A stretch of DNA of 39,987 nucleotides, taken from positions 1 through 39,987 of the IMG/VR virus record IMGVR_UViG_3300043775_000222. One strand, given 5' to 3'. Below, one piece after another: positions 39,976 to 39,987 of this stretch; position 1 is the stretch's first letter, and the number at the start of each line of letters is the position of its first letter. Made by a program: the position numbers and the translations under genes. A model generated the notes under the pieces. The model did not search any database, was not told the DNA's origin, and was given only the letters and a program-made list of their open reading frames with translations. This stretch comes from a virus.

Positions 39976-39987
39976 GATAGTCTCCTT
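39772..39987. repeat. End repeat, right copy (216 bp)
   Basis: Gap-free match to bases 1-216 with about 23 mismatches concentrated in the part encoding the membrane segment and linker. Since it is exactly the suffix of the window matching its prefix, it probably reflects circular or permuted ends joined from sequence variants, diverged terminal repeats, or a tandem duplication. Confidence 0.9.

Overview
The window looks like an essentially complete genome of a lytic, short-tailed (podovirus-like) phage of an actinobacterium, most likely an AT-rich freshwater lineage; that habitat is inferred only from base composition and the style of the genes. The host call rests mainly on a WhiB-type iron-sulfur regulator gene (35086-35388), a protein class confined to Actinobacteria and their phages, together with replication and small-protein families typical of actinophages. 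I see no integrase, repressor, tRNA, CRISPR array or insertion sequence. I also see no tape-measure, tail-tube or tail-chaperone gene, and that absence is why a short tail is preferred.

Layout: (1) 217-752 is a non-coding divergent region between a leftward and a rightward gene block. (2) 753-15226, plus strand, is packaging and head: a large terminase with an N-terminal helix-turn-helix, portal, two small proteins, a 1744-residue protein followed by three further probable internal/ejection proteins, scaffold and an N4-gp56-type major capsid protein. (3) 15290-27086 carries adsorption and tail genes: small structural proteins, a collagen-like fibre with a tail-collar domain and an HxH-rich tip, a glycosyltransferase, a cassette of very small cysteine-rich or lysine-rich proteins, a large protein with a C-terminal SLOG domain, a probable connector, fibre-like and fibronectin III proteins, and a probable beta-rich nozzle. 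(4) 27086-28827 is a lysis cassette: holin-like protein, secreted Pro/Glu-rich protein, second small membrane protein and M23 endopeptidase, closed by a terminator.

(5) 28900-39975 is on the minus strand and holds the early/replication genes, tightly packed with 1-14 base overlaps. In transcription order (right to left) these include a small membrane protein, zinc-ribbon proteins, a small OB-fold candidate, a DUF932-type protein, an MGLDMYL-type protein, WhiB, a Cas4/RecB-like nuclease split in two, a DnaB/RecA-like helicase, two tiny proteins, a Holliday-junction-resolvase-like nuclease, a DnaG-type primase split into zinc-finger and TOPRIM genes, a DUF1599-like protein, a metallophosphoesterase and a sigma-like factor. 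No DNA or RNA polymerase gene is seen, so host polymerases are probably used, redirected by the sigma-like factor and WhiB.

The first 216 and last 216 bases align end to end without gaps, with about 23 mismatches. This may be a dovetail overlap of a circular or circularly permuted genome assembled from two variants, diverged terminal repeats, or a tandem gene duplication. The most novel-looking items are the micro-protein cassette around the glycosyltransferase (17953-20087), the SLOG-domain protein (20088-21914), the split iron-sulfur nuclease with a 26-codon ORF wedged between its halves (34042-34935), the split primase, and the lysis cassette with its secreted Pro-rich protein.
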